Below, one piece after another: positions 10,132-19,942 of a stretch of 64,000 nucleotides of DNA. The DNA is from a bacterium SCSIO 12844 (GTDB lineage Bacteria > Pseudomonadota > Gammaproteobacteria > Francisellales > Francisellaceae): NCBI GenBank assembly GCA_024397935.1, contig CP073743.1, forward strand, positions 1,364,001-1,428,000. Reading direction: 5' to 3'. Made by a program: the position numbers and the translations under genes. The notes under the pieces are model-generated. The model saw nothing but the letters and a program-made list of their open reading frames with translations, was not told the DNA's origin and did not search any database. The stretch's first letter is position 1. Each line of letters begins with the position of its first letter.

Positions 10132-11163
10132 TTACATTACAGCTAAACATTTCTTTGATGGATAACCTGGTACTTCTTGTGCAAGTTTTGGCACCATAAA
10201 ACCAGAGGATATTTCAGATAATTTTTTAATAATACGTTGTGCTTTTTCAACTGGAATATCAAAGTGGCTTGCACCAGCTACTTTATCTAATAAGTGAATA
10301 TAATAAGGTATTGTCTGACAGTCAATTAAACGTGAACTTAATTGATGTAAAATCTCAGCATTATCATTGATACCTTTTAATAAAGTACTTTGATTTAAAT
10401 TTAAAATACCATGTCTATGTGTTGCTTTTAAGACCATTTTAACTTCATCATCTAACTCATTAGGATGATTGCTATGAATCACTAAAATAACCTTTAGTCG
10501 AGTTGAAGTTAAAAGTGATAGTAATTCAGGGGTAATGCGCTCAGGTAATACAATAGGAATGCGAGAGTGAATGCGTAGGCGTTTAACATGTTTAATTGCC
10601 TGAATATGCTCAATAAAAAAAGCTAATCGTTGATCAGTATTTAAAAGGGGGTCACCACCACTTAAAATCACTTCTTCAATGGATGAGTCTTGATTAATAT
10701 AATCAAAGACGTTTAACCAGTGATCTTTACCAGGGATGTTATTTTGATAATTAAAATTTCTACGAAAACAATAACGACAATGCACAGCACAAGTACTATG
10801 TGCAATTAGCAAAACACGACTGTGATATTTGTGTAAAAGGCCAGCTACAGGGTTATAGTTTTTTTCATCTAAAGGGTCATGGGTGTAATTATGATCAATT
10901 ATTTCTTCATCTTTTATTGCTAAGACTTGTTTTAATAAAGGATCATTAAGGTTGTTTTTTTCAATACGATTAGCAAATGCATATGGTACAACGGTTTTAA
11001 ATTGTTGTTGTGCTTTAGTTGAAATATTAGCTATATTAGGATCAATATTTAAAAACTCTAGTAATGAGTATGCATCAGAAAAGCCACTAAGAAGCGATTT
11101 TTTCCAGTTACGGTTAATAAATTTCTGAACAATTCTGTTAGCTTGTTGTATCATAGCCTTCAA
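10132..11163 (-). CDS. epmB: EF-P lysine 2,3-aminomutase EpmB (KamA-like radical SAM)
   Basis: Radical-SAM, PLP-dependent enzyme that turns L-lysine into (R)-beta-lysine for attachment to elongation factor P. The cluster cysteines are Cys125, Cys129 and Cys132 (CAVHCRYC), followed by the family sequence FRRNF. The PLP lysine is probably Lys337 in the C-terminal PSKK motif, placed as in E. coli EpmB. It is divergent from efp with only 49 bases between them, which strongly supports the EF-P role over catabolic lysine 2,3-aminomutase. The ligase gene epmA is not in the window. Confidence 0.93.
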   Translation of the reverse strand: MKAMIQQANRIVQKFINRNWKKSLLSGFSDAYSLLEFLNIDPNIANISTKAQQQFKTVVPYAFANRIEKNNLNDPLLKQVLAIKDEEIIDHNYTHDPLDEKNYNPVAGLLHKYHSRVLLIAHSTCAVHCRYCFRRNFNYQNNIPGKDHWLNVFDYINQDSSIEEVILSGGDPLLNTDQRLAFFIEHIQAIKHVKRLRIHSRIPIVLPERITPELLSLLTSTRLKVILVIHSNHPNELDDEVKMVLKATHRHGILNLNQSTLLKGINDNAEILHQLSSRLIDCQTIPYYIHLLDKVAGASHFDIPVEKAQRIIKKLSEISSGFMVPKLAQEVPGYPSKKCLAVM

Positions 11164-11212
11164 TTCATTTAATTAGATTAATTTTATAAAGACGACAGTA
11201 TAAGAGGTAATT

Positions 11213-11782
11213 ATGGCAAGTTACAGTACCAATGAGTTTAAAAATGGATTAAAGTTGTTAATTGATGGTGAACCAATGAGCATTGTAGATAATGAAGTGG
11301 TTAAACCAGGTAAAGGGCAAGCTTTTAATCGTGTTAAATTGCGTAATTTTCGTACAGGGCGAGTAATTGAGCGTACTTTTAAGTCAGGAGAAAATGTCGA
11401 AGCTGCTGATATTCTTGAACTTGAAGTGCAGTATTTATATAGTGATGGCGATCATTTTCACTTTATGCATCAAGAAAGCTTTGAGCAATATGCGGTAGAT
11501 GAAAAAGCGTTAGGCGATGCAAAATTATGGCTAAAAGAGCAAGATATTTGTACGATTTTATTATTTAATGGTGAAGCAATTAATATAACACCACCGAATT
11601 TTGTTAATTTACAAATTGTTGAAACAGATCCAGGTGTTAGAGGTGATACCTCTGGCGGTGGGGGTAAGCCTGCAAAATTAGAAACAGGTGCGGTTGTTCG
11701 AGTACCACTATTTGTTCAACAGGATGAGGTAATCAAGGTAGATACACGTACGGGTGAGTATGTATCAAGAGTGAAGGAATAA
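11213..11782 (+). CDS. efp: Translation elongation factor P
   Basis: EF-P rescues ribosomes stalled at polyproline stretches. The 189-residue, three-domain length is standard. The tip loop KPGKGQAF places Lys34 at the site that receives beta-lysine in EpmABC organisms, which matches the adjacent epmB. An AAGAGG ribosome-binding site and a TATAAG box lie just upstream. The stop codon shares one base with the start of orn (TAATG), so the two genes are translationally linked. Confidence 0.98.
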   Translation: MASYSTNEFKNGLKLLIDGEPMSIVDNEVVKPGKGQAFNRVKLRNFRTGRVIERTFKSGENVEAADILELEVQYLYSDGDHFHFMHQESFEQYAVDEKALGDAKLWLKEQDICTILLFNGEAINITPPNFVNLQIVETDPGVRGDTSGGGGKPAKLETGAVVRVPLFVQQDEVIKVDTRTGEYVSRVKE

Positions 11783-12342
11783 TGACAGAAAATTTAAAAT
11801 CAAAACGCTGGATTTGGATTGATCTTGAAATGACAGGTCTAAACCCAGAGGAAGATCGAATTATCGAAATTGCAACTATAGTTACCGATACTAATTTAAA
11901 TATCATTGCACAAGGTCCAGTTATCGCTATATCACAGTCACAAGATTTATTAGATGAAATGGATGATTGGTGTACAAAAACACATGGTGAATCGGGTCTA
12001 ACAAGACGAGTGCAAAAAAGTGTCATAACAGAAGCACAAGCCCAAGAGAAAACACTAGAATTTCTTCAAACCTATGTTGATGAGAATACCTCACCTATGT
12101 GTGGCAATTCAGTATGGCAGGATAGGCGTTTTTTAACTAAATACATGCCAAAACTAGAACAGTTCTTTCATTATAGAATGTTAGATGTAAGTACATTAAA
12201 GATTTTAGCGCAGCATTGGAAACCTTTAGTCTATGAACGCCACAATAAAGAAGGGAAGCATTTAGCGCTAGATGATATTAAAGAATCAATTGATGAACTA
12301 GCTTATTATCGAGATTATCTTTTAAACCTTCAAGTTGATTGA
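11782..12342 (+). CDS. orn: Oligoribonuclease
   Basis: This DEDDh 3'-5' exoribonuclease degrades 2-5 nt RNA fragments and the pGpG made by EAL-domain c-di-GMP phosphodiesterases. Over 186 residues the motifs are [14 protein letters not shown] (first Asp/Glu pair near residue 14), the central Asp in WQDRRFL, and the final H...D in [11 protein letters not shown]. It follows efp with a TAATG junction. Its last 65 bases overlap the convergent GGDEF/EAL gene, which is apt because Orn completes c-di-GMP turnover. Confidence 0.97.
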   Translation: MTENLKSKRWIWIDLEMTGLNPEEDRIIEIATIVTDTNLNIIAQGPVIAISQSQDLLDEMDDWCTKTHGESGLTRRVQKSVITEAQAQEKTLEFLQTYVDENTSPMCGNSVWQDRRFLTKYMPKLEQFFHYRMLDVSTLKILAQHWKPLVYERHNKEGKHLALDDIKESIDELAYYRDYLLNLQVD

Positions 12343-14215
12343 AGTTAATATTTTTTATATTTTCTGGCTTATGATAATAGTAGCCTTGAATGATATCACA
12401 CTGAAGTTTTTTTAAGACTTCTAATTCTTCTTTTGTTTCAATTCCTTCAGCAATTGCGTGCATATGATTTGATTTAGCCATGGTGATCATTGATCTGACG
12501 ATTTCAATATTATTTGATTTATCTAAATTAGTGATAAATGATCGATCAATTTTTAAGGCTGAAATATGGTTGGACTGAAGACGTTTATAATTTGAGTATT
12601 GTACACCAAAATCATCGATGGATACTTCTAAACCGTAGTCTTTAATGAGTTGTAATGCTTTATCTAAACCTGTTTGATCTATATCATTTGATTCCACTAT
12701 TTCAAAGCAAAGTTGAAACTTATTATCAAGATCAAAATTATTAATGATTCTAACAAGATCTTGTATATGCAGTGGTATCATACGTTTGGGCAAAAGTAAG
12801 TTAATTGAAATTTTAGCTATTCGATTTAGTTTTACATTTTGTATCTGATTTAGGGTGCTATAGAGTACTTTTTTATTAAGCTCTTCTGATAAGGCATGTT
12901 TATAGCATAAATCACTCATTAATAATGGACTTATCTCTTTGCTATTTAGACGGATTAATACCTCACCACCAATACATAAATTAGTTTTAAGATCGAGTTG
13001 CTTTTGAAAATATATTGAGAATAAATTTTTTTCTAATATTTCAATACATTGATCACGTAAACTTTTTTGTTTAATATAATAATCTTGAATTTTGTCATTA
13101 TAAATCATTAAATTTGAATGATTTTCTTTTGCATATAAGACAGTTAAATTTAATTTATTTAGTAAATCTTTTGCATTGTCAGCATTTTGAGGATATTTGA
13201 TTAGTGAGAAGCGGACTGAGTGAAAATTAATACTCATTTCTTTTTTTATCTTAGAAGATATCTCAGCGGAGATTGAAATGAGTTTAGTATGCAATTGGTC
13301 AATTTCGATTTGTGAAATTAGTATACAAAATTCATCACCACCAAATCTTGATATAATACCATTTTTATCAAACGTTAAGATAAACTCTTTGAAGTAGTTG
13401 CAAATTTGTTTAAGTACAGCATCCCCTGTAGAATGGCCATATTTATCATTAATTTCTTTAAAATTAATAATATCTAGCATAATTAAAATAAATTCACTTT
13501 TTTCATATTGAATTTTTGAATCTAACTTGTTGATTAAATAGCCTCGACTATGAGCACCCGTTAAATAGTCATGGCTTAATAAATAACGTTGTTTGTAATT
13601 TGTTTCTTTTAATGATTTATTTTTTTTAGCTAGATGATTAACTAGACTGACCATTGCTTTCATATAGCCCATGCACAAAATAATTGTTGCATATAAAATA
13701 GCAACGGCAATAATAATTTCACCAATCATAATACTTAATGAAATTAAGTCATTTGATTGAATATATGTTTTGCCGGTATAACCAAGTGATTGTAGCATAT
13801 AAAATAAAACAATAAAAAATACGGCAATTAAGAGATATTTAATTAGAGTTGATGGTTTACCTAACAATGAAATATAAATAATAAAAGGTAAAATATATAA
13901 AGACCCAGTTGACATATATCCGTAACTAATAAGAGAGCCTAACCAGCCAACAAATGAAATAACAACAATAAAATATTTTTTAAAACTGATGGTTAATTGA
14001 TTAAAGTAATTTAATATAAGACACACAAATGACAGTAGCATGAAAAAATAAGTTTGTAAGCTATAACTGCTAAGATAACCAAATTGTTTGATATGTATCA
14101 GACTATAAACACATAAAATAAAGATGCCAAAGGCCATACTAAGAAATAATATGTTGGTTATTTCCTTAGTATAAAGGTGTATTAATTTTTTTTGAATGGC
14201 TTCGTTTTTCTGCAT
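12278..14215 (-). CDS. Membrane GGDEF-EAL protein (c-di-GMP turnover)
   Basis: This 645-residue protein has six or seven hydrophobic segments in residues 20-190, a GGDEF domain (about 205-370) and an EAL domain (about 385-630). The cyclase site is intact (FGGDEF, 291-296), but the RxxD inhibitory site is replaced by D-K-N-G. The EAL domain keeps key residues: EVL at 418-420 in place of [15 protein letters not shown] at 534-537, LKID and AEGIET. Both activities are therefore possible. The hydrophobic N-terminus is a likely sensor of unknown ligand. The last 65 bases overlap the end of orn on the other strand. Confidence 0.88.
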   Translation of the reverse strand: MQKNEAIQKKLIHLYTKEITNILFLSMAFGIFILCVYSLIHIKQFGYLSSYSLQTYFFMLLSFVCLILNYFNQLTISFKKYFIVVISFVGWLGSLISYGYMSTGSLYILPFIIYISLLGKPSTLIKYLLIAVFFIVLFYMLQSLGYTGKTYIQSNDLISLSIMIGEIIIAVAILYATIILCMGYMKAMVSLVNHLAKKNKSLKETNYKQRYLLSHDYLTGAHSRGYLINKLDSKIQYEKSEFILIMLDIINFKEINDKYGHSTGDAVLKQICNYFKEFILTFDKNGIISRFGGDEFCILISQIEIDQLHTKLISISAEISSKIKKEMSINFHSVRFSLIKYPQNADNAKDLLNKLNLTVLYAKENHSNLMIYNDKIQDYYIKQKSLRDQCIEILEKNLFSIYFQKQLDLKTNLCIGGEVLIRLNSKEISPLLMSDLCYKHALSEELNKKVLYSTLNQIQNVKLNRIAKISINLLLPKRMIPLHIQDLVRIINNFDLDNKFQLCFEIVESNDIDQTGLDKALQLIKDYGLEVSIDDFGVQYSNYKRLQSNHISALKIDRSFITNLDKSNNIEIVRSMITMAKSNHMHAIAEGIETKEELEVLKKLQCDIIQGYYYHKPENIKNINFNQLEGLKDNLDNKLVHQLIL

Positions 14216-14275
14216 ATTATTTATGCTAATTAGTCATTGGTTCATTTATAAAGTTAGTTGATGATGATCAGTTTA

Positions 14276-15577
14276 TCAATCACTTAGTACAAACTGGTCA
14301 TTGATAAAATAAGAATTAATGCCAGGTATATCATATAAAGAGTATATGGCTTTTACTCTTTCATTATGATAGATATCCTTTTTAAAGGAATGAGATGAAT
14401 TAAAATTCATCTCATTTAAGTCAAATATTTGATATTGATGATTAACTGCTTCGGGAATGCTTGTACGACTTTTATAATTATATAAGTCTTTATAATATAT
14501 TTTTTTATTTTTAAGGTCTTTTAGCGTAACCCACAAAGTTTCACTTGTAACTTCTTCTGCAACAATTAACTGATCAATAATTAATTTTGCTTGGTATATT
14601 GCTTCTTGATTATTTTTAATTGGAGGTAAATGATTGAGTAAGGTATTAGCTCGAATAAAACGTTCAATTGATGATGTACCTTCAGGCAAGGCCAATAACA
14701 TAGAAAATTTAGCTTTTTCAATATAACTATATGAATTATTTTTAATGGTTAATGTATTGAAATTATCAGGACAAAAAGATGAAACTTGAGAGTTATCACC
14801 TAATAAATTTCTATAATGAACTGCGTTTTGTATTTGTGATTGGTATGAAGGAGCATTAGTTATAACATTACCTATTGAATGAATCACAACTTGAGCATTA
14901 ATAAATTCGACAACTGCACTGTCTCCATTGACATCTCTAATGGATAAATGCACAGGGATATCTTTGATAAATATACCTGGAACTGCTTTTAAAGCAGACT
15001 CTACAATTTGATATTGTTTAAGTAAATTAATTGCTTCTTTCGTTGTTTTAGCTGAGCCAAGTACAAAATCACTGGTGTCATATACAGATAAAACGGGGCG
15101 AGGATCATTTGGATTAAATTTAGGGTATATACTGCCAGGATGGAACATTGCAGAGATAGATAATCCTTCAGAGTTTATACCATCTAACAGGTTATCACCA
15201 ATAAATCCTTTGCGACCAAAATATCCATAGCGATTATTCCAGTGCGCTAGTTGATTGATAGGCACGGAGTTTGAATCAATAACAATGTTGCTGATATGTG
15301 TTGTATTGAGATAACCTTTTTTATAGGAAAATGCATGATTTAATAATTTTTTGATATAAGTTTGGTATATTGGAAGTTTCGTATACCAGCTATAAGCTTG
15401 GTTTTTACTATCAAGTAATTCAATAGGAAAATCTAAAGTTCTTGCTTCAATGATATATTGTTGGTTATCAAGAAAAATATTTGAGCAAGCATTTAATGAC
15501 TTTATAGCGATTAAAAAAAATAAAAAAACAAGCAAAAAGATATCAAAAAAAACTTTTTTATTAAAATAAATTATCAT
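14276..15577 (-). CDS. Exported choloylglycine-hydrolase/penicillin V acylase-like amidase
   Basis: This Ntn-hydrolase of 433 residues belongs to the linear-amide C-N hydrolase family (bile salt hydrolase, penicillin V acylase and acyl-homoserine-lactone acylases). A hydrophobic signal (about 8-28) ends in SLNA, directly before Cys31, the expected N-terminal nucleophile. Arg46 and Asp49 in ARTLDF match conserved active-site positions. The Asn and Arg residues further on are plausible but not verified. A cysteine at the cleavage point also recalls a lipobox, though Asn at -2 is unusual for one. Substrate unknown. Confidence 0.82.
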   Translation of the reverse strand: MIIYFNKKVFFDIFLLVFLFFLIAIKSLNACSNIFLDNQQYIIEARTLDFPIELLDSKNQAYSWYTKLPIYQTYIKKLLNHAFSYKKGYLNTTHISNIVIDSNSVPINQLAHWNNRYGYFGRKGFIGDNLLDGINSEGLSISAMFHPGSIYPKFNPNDPRPVLSVYDTSDFVLGSAKTTKEAINLLKQYQIVESALKAVPGIFIKDIPVHLSIRDVNGDSAVVEFINAQVVIHSIGNVITNAPSYQSQIQNAVHYRNLLGDNSQVSSFCPDNFNTLTIKNNSYSYIEKAKFSMLLALPEGTSSIERFIRANTLLNHLPPIKNNQEAIYQAKLIIDQLIVAEEVTSETLWVTLKDLKNKKIYYKDLYNYKSRTSIPEAVNHQYQIFDLNEMNFNSSHSFKKDIYHNERVKAIYSLYDIPGINSYFINDQFVLSD

Positions 15578-15788
15578 TATATTGCCATTAAAAGAATATC
15601 ATAATTTTAATTCTAGCTGATAATTTATGATTATAAAATCATTTGCCTTTACATTAAAAAATTAAATGATAATGTATTAAAAATAACTAGATAATTTAGA
15701 AACTTGCTTATAGCATATTTTCTAGCTAGGATTACATCCAAATGTTCTTAATGTCTGATAAATATATTTTGGCTTAAGGGGTGTAATA

Positions 15789-16847
15789 ATGAAAAAGCTA
15801 TTGGTAGGGGTTTTGATGGTTGCGCTAAATTTATCAAATAATTATGCTAGTCAGTTAAATAATAACGCTAATGTGATGAGGTATAACGGCATGCCTACGC
15901 CTAAGACAGTAGTAGAAATTTATGCGCATCGAGGTGGTAGAGGTTTAGCTCCTGAAAATACCATACCTGCTTATCGCTCTGCACTAAGGCAGGGTATTGA
16001 TTATGTTGATATGGATGTAGGTATAACAAAAGATGGTGTTGTGGTTGTTACACATGATTTAGAGCTTAATCCAAATATAACACGTAAAGATGGAAAATTT
16101 ATTAAAGAGCCTATTCCTATCTATCATTTAACATTTAAACAACTACAAGCTTATGATATTGGTAAATTAAAGCCCAACACAGACTATGCAAAATACTTTC
16201 CTATGCAATATCAAATGAATAATGTAACTATTCCGTCTCTAAAAGAAGTGATTCAATATGTTAAATCAGTTGCAGGAAGTGATGTTGGCTTCCAGATTGA
16301 AATTAAGACAGACCCTAAAGAACCTGAAAAAACAGTAACACCAAGTGAATTTGCTAATAAATTATATCAAGTTTTAAAAGATGAAGAGATTATTAATCGA
16401 TCTGAAATTCAGGCGTTTGATTTTAGATGTTTACTAGAACTTCAAAAGATAGATAAAAATGTAAAAACAGCTTACTTAACTGATCATACAAATAATCCTA
16501 AAGATGGTAATAAAAAAGAAAGAACAATATGGACGGCAGGTTATGATGTTAAAGATTATGATAACTCATTTCCAAAAATGGTTAAGGCATTAGGTGGTAG
16601 CGCCTGGGAGCCATATGAAATGGATTTAACTAAAAACGAATTTGATCAAGCACATAAGTTAGGTCTTAAAGTTGTCGTTTGGGGGTGGCCAGAACAAGAG
16701 GGTACAGAGTTTAATTATGCAAGGCTGGTAGAACTCATAGATTGGGGGGTAGATGGTATTATAACGGATCGGCCTGATGAGCTAAGAGGTATTCTGTCTG
16801 CGCGAGGGTATAACTTACCACAAGGATACAAGCTTAAGGAAAAATAA
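15789..16847 (+). CDS. Exported glycerophosphodiester phosphodiesterase
   Basis: This 352-residue GDPD enzyme hydrolyses glycerophosphodiesters to glycerol-3-phosphate and an alcohol. A signal peptide ends near residue 20 (NNYA-S). The catalytic core starts with AHRGGRGLAPENT (His47, Arg48, Glu56), a D-M-D metal site near 74-76, and the second histidine in THD (His89). The length and placement resemble periplasmic GlpQ. A strong ribosome-binding site (AAGGGG) precedes the ATG. The neighbouring exported lipase and protease suggest a nutrient- or host-lipid-degrading role. Confidence 0.92.
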   Translation: MKKLLVGVLMVALNLSNNYASQLNNNANVMRYNGMPTPKTVVEIYAHRGGRGLAPENTIPAYRSALRQGIDYVDMDVGITKDGVVVVTHDLELNPNITRKDGKFIKEPIPIYHLTFKQLQAYDIGKLKPNTDYAKYFPMQYQMNNVTIPSLKEVIQYVKSVAGSDVGFQIEIKTDPKEPEKTVTPSEFANKLYQVLKDEEIINRSEIQAFDFRCLLELQKIDKNVKTAYLTDHTNNPKDGNKKERTIWTAGYDVKDYDNSFPKMVKALGGSAWEPYEMDLTKNEFDQAHKLGLKVVVWGWPEQEGTEFNYARLVELIDWGVDGIITDRPDELRGILSARGYNLPQGYKLKEK

Positions 16848-17028
16848 TCGGTTATAAGGAAAATGCTTATGATACAAAGCATGAGCATGTATAAGTGTTA
16901 TTCATTTGATTATTAAATGTGCGTCGCATCATAAAATTATGTAAAAAATTAGAGTGATGTTATTGTTGTTACAGTAATTTTAAGCTTCAATAATTTTTGT
17001 TTCATTTAGTTTGTGAAGGAGTACTGCA

Positions 17029-18183
17029 ATGAACAAGAGTATTACGATTATCTTTTCGATGTTAAGTTTATTATTGTTATCGACATTTGTAATTTCAAAT
17101 CAAGCCATGGCAAGTCAAAACCCAGCATTTTCGAGAATTCTTGTCTTTGGTGATAGCTTATCAGATATAGGCAAAATGTATGATAAAAGTTTAGGCACAG
17201 TCCCGGCTGACCACCCAACATTCCAATGGTCAACACCTTTGTATTATGATGGCAGGTTTAGTAATGGCCCAATTTGGATTGACTATTTAAAATCAGATTA
17301 TGTGATGGGCGATAATCAAATTGTAGATGAAGCTGAAGGGGGTGCAACACTGTATAATTATATGAGTAAAAGCTTTAATCCTACCTATTGGGTAATTAAT
17401 ACCTTTAATTATGAAATATCCCAATTTTTAACAAAAGTAGATAAAAATAAAGTATTACCGGTTACTGATAATGATATTGCTATTATATGGATGGGTGGTA
17501 ATGATCTTTTAACTTTTGGTTGGACTAAAACAAGCGATATTTACGATGATATGTCTAAGCTATATTTAGGCGTTGATACTTTAGTTGCAGCAGGTGTGAA
17601 AAACTTCATTATTTTAAATCTTCCTGAGTTAATTATGACACCACAAGGAAGAAGTATGAAACAGAAAAAACAGGATAAATTAAGTGAAGCAAATACTAAA
17701 TTTAATGAACAATTAGAATTATCAACACAGTCAATGGCGCAGTTTTATGCACCTCAAGGGGTTAAAATTGGTTCATATGATATGATGAGTTTATTCCATG
17801 ATGCATTAACTTATCCTGAAAAATATGGTTTAACTGATACACGTCATGCTTGTTATACCGGTTCTATTTTTTCTATGACATTAACTGCAGACGGCCAATA
17901 CACAGCTTCTGTAAGAAAACTTTCAAGACAGTGGAATGTGCCAGAAGATCAATTAGTTGAATTTTTAAGAAATAACCCTGTATTTGCTGATAGTATGCAA
18001 TGGGTTTCTAAAGAGGATAATATTCAGTCTTTAGATGCGAGTGTTGCTTCATTTAATCCAGATGACTGTCAAGGGCATTTATTCTTTGATGAGGTGCATC
18101 CTACAACTGAAGTCCACCGCATTGTTGCAGATCATTTAAGGGATTACATGAATAACGAGTGGGTATATGAAAGCTTAAGTTAA
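17029..18183 (+). CDS. Secreted GDSL lipase/acyltransferase (thermolabile-haemolysin/PlaA-like)
   Basis: This SGNH-family lipase has 384 residues and a signal peptide ending in AMA-S near residue 29. Block I is FGDSLSD with nucleophile Ser43, block III is GGND, and block V is DEVHP with Asp354 and His357. This order matches the secreted phospholipase/lysophospholipase A and cholesterol acyltransferase group known from Legionella and Vibrio. Two cysteines that could form a disulfide lie in the last half. The gene has a good AAGGAG ribosome-binding site. Exact lipid substrate cannot be read. Confidence 0.9.
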   Translation: MNKSITIIFSMLSLLLLSTFVISNQAMASQNPAFSRILVFGDSLSDIGKMYDKSLGTVPADHPTFQWSTPLYYDGRFSNGPIWIDYLKSDYVMGDNQIVDEAEGGATLYNYMSKSFNPTYWVINTFNYEISQFLTKVDKNKVLPVTDNDIAIIWMGGNDLLTFGWTKTSDIYDDMSKLYLGVDTLVAAGVKNFIILNLPELIMTPQGRSMKQKKQDKLSEANTKFNEQLELSTQSMAQFYAPQGVKIGSYDMMSLFHDALTYPEKYGLTDTRHACYTGSIFSMTLTADGQYTASVRKLSRQWNVPEDQLVEFLRNNPVFADSMQWVSKEDNIQSLDASVASFNPDDCQGHLFFDEVHPTTEVHRIVADHLRDYMNNEWVYESLS

Positions 18184-18241
18184 ACGAATGATATAATAGT
18201 AGGGGTGATTAACTTTTTATTAAATAATATGGAGATTAGAT

Positions 18242-19918
18242 ATGACCAAAAAGATAATCACACTGGTGATAGCCGGTATTTGCAGCTCTGCATACGCTGG
18301 TCAACTACAGTCAATTATTGGTTATACAGCAAAAAATAAAGTCAAGCATGAATATATTGTAGTTCTTAAGAAAGATAATAAGAGCTTATATGGTTATCAG
18401 ACTACGTCAGATTTTGTTAATGCCCAAGCTAATAAAATGATCAATAATGGTATTAAGGTAATTGATCGTTATCAGCATGCATTAGCTGGCATGGCGATTG
18501 AAGCAGATGAGGCAAAAGTTAAACAGTTATTAGATGATCCAAATATTGATTATATTGAAGTTAATCAAAAGTTTCATATCAATGATGTTCAAGATAACCC
18601 ACCTTCTTGGGGGTTAGATCGAATTGATCAACATGAATTACCAATGGATGGTGAGTATACTTATGATAATTCTGGGAAAGGGGTTAATGTTTATGTCATA
18701 GACACTGGGATTAATAGAACACATCAAGAGTTTAATAATCGAGTTGGTGTTGGTTATGATGCAATTGATGATAATAATAACCCTTACGACTGTCAGGGAC
18801 ATGGCACACATGTTGCAGGTACTATTTCAGGTAGTCTTTATGGTGTTGCGAAAAAATCGACCGTTCATGGCGTACGTGTTTTAGGCTGTGATGGTTATGG
18901 TACAACAGATGATATTGTTAAAGGAATTGACTGGATAATACAAGAGAATCAACATCCAGCAGTTGCTAATATGAGTCTAGGTGGCGGTATCTCACAGGCA
19001 CTAGATGATGCGGTTAATAATGGTGTGGCAAACGATATTACATTTGTAGTTGCTGCAGGTAATGATAATCAAAATGCATGTAATTATTCACCTGCACGCG
19101 AAACAACTGCCATTACTGTTGGTGCAACGGATGAGTATGATCAGCGTTCAGTATTTTCTAATTATGGGAAGTGTGTAGATATATTTGCACCTGGTACAGA
19201 TATTACTTCTGCTTCTAATAAAGATAATACAAGCTCAAGAGTTTTAAGTGGTACTTCAATGGCTTCACCTCATGTTGCTGGTGCTGTCGCATTGTATTTA
19301 GAAGATCATACCAATGCAAAACCTAGTGAAGTTAAATCTTATCTAATTGACCATTCGACTAAAGATGCAATTAAGAATGTGGGTTCTCGATCACCAAATC
19401 GATTATTATTTATTGGTAATAAAAAAGCACCAGATATTGAGAGTCTAATTCCAGCGGTTGCTAAATTAAATTTAGCTGGTGATACAGACTCAATGCAGTA
19501 TTTTGTATTTACTGTTCCTGATAATCACCAAGGTTCAATTGATATATCTTTAGGTAATGGAGATGCTGATTTATACGTTAAGAAAGATCAAAAACCATCA
19601 CTAAGTAATTATGATTGCCGTCCATATTTAGCAGGTAACGATGAGCACTGTACATTATCATCATCTGGAAAATACTATGTTATGTTACATGGCTATGATC
19701 AGTATTCAGGCTTAAAGCTTGTTGGTAATGTTTCAGGGGAGCCTGGTAATATTTGTCAAAATATTCCTTTGTGGTCAAATGATACGGTTTATCAACCAAA
19801 TGACTATGCTCGTTATAATAAGAAGCAGTATCGATCATTAAAATTACATATGGGGGCTAATCCAGAAAATCCTTACTATGGTAAGCTATATTGGGAATAT
19901 ATTAGAAATTGTAGCTAA
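18242..19918 (+). CDS. Secreted subtilisin-like protease with PPC and CBM5/12-like domains
   Basis: This 558-residue S8 peptidase has a signal peptide (1-19), an I9 propeptide/inhibitor domain (about 35-113), a proteinase-K-type catalytic domain with Asp154 (VIDTGIN), His187 (GHGTH) and Ser339 (GTSMASP), then a PPC beta-sandwich (about 405-497) and a 50-residue C-terminal module with Trp/Tyr and flanking cysteines (505-557) that resembles CBM5/12 chitin-binding modules. It is expected to leave the cell by type II secretion, with the C-terminal parts removed or used for substrate attachment. Chitin binding is inferred from family resemblance. Confidence 0.93.
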   Translation: MTKKIITLVIAGICSSAYAGQLQSIIGYTAKNKVKHEYIVVLKKDNKSLYGYQTTSDFVNAQANKMINNGIKVIDRYQHALAGMAIEADEAKVKQLLDDPNIDYIEVNQKFHINDVQDNPPSWGLDRIDQHELPMDGEYTYDNSGKGVNVYVIDTGINRTHQEFNNRVGVGYDAIDDNNNPYDCQGHGTHVAGTISGSLYGVAKKSTVHGVRVLGCDGYGTTDDIVKGIDWIIQENQHPAVANMSLGGGISQALDDAVNNGVANDITFVVAAGNDNQNACNYSPARETTAITVGATDEYDQRSVFSNYGKCVDIFAPGTDITSASNKDNTSSRVLSGTSMASPHVAGAVALYLEDHTNAKPSEVKSYLIDHSTKDAIKNVGSRSPNRLLFIGNKKAPDIESLIPAVAKLNLAGDTDSMQYFVFTVPDNHQGSIDISLGNGDADLYVKKDQKPSLSNYDCRPYLAGNDEHCTLSSSGKYYVMLHGYDQYSGLKLVGNVSGEPGNICQNIPLWSNDTVYQPNDYARYNKKQYRSLKLHMGANPENPYYGKLYWEYIRNCS

Positions 19919-19920
19919 TT

Positions 19921-19942
19921 TAGATAGCAATTATGCCATCTA
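19921..19942. terminator. Candidate bidirectional hairpin between protease and pilE
   Basis: The sequence pairs TAGAT with ATCTA and GCA with TGC around an ATTA loop, with one A/C mismatch. It lies between the convergent protease and pilE genes and overlaps the pilE stop codon. The T-tract on either side is poor, so it is only a weak terminator candidate. Confidence 0.35.

Noticed and set aside
16861-16882. Inverted repeat ATGCTT/AAGCAT after the glycerophosphodiesterase gene
   Set aside because: The stem is only six mostly A/T pairs with no T-run. It is likely chance.
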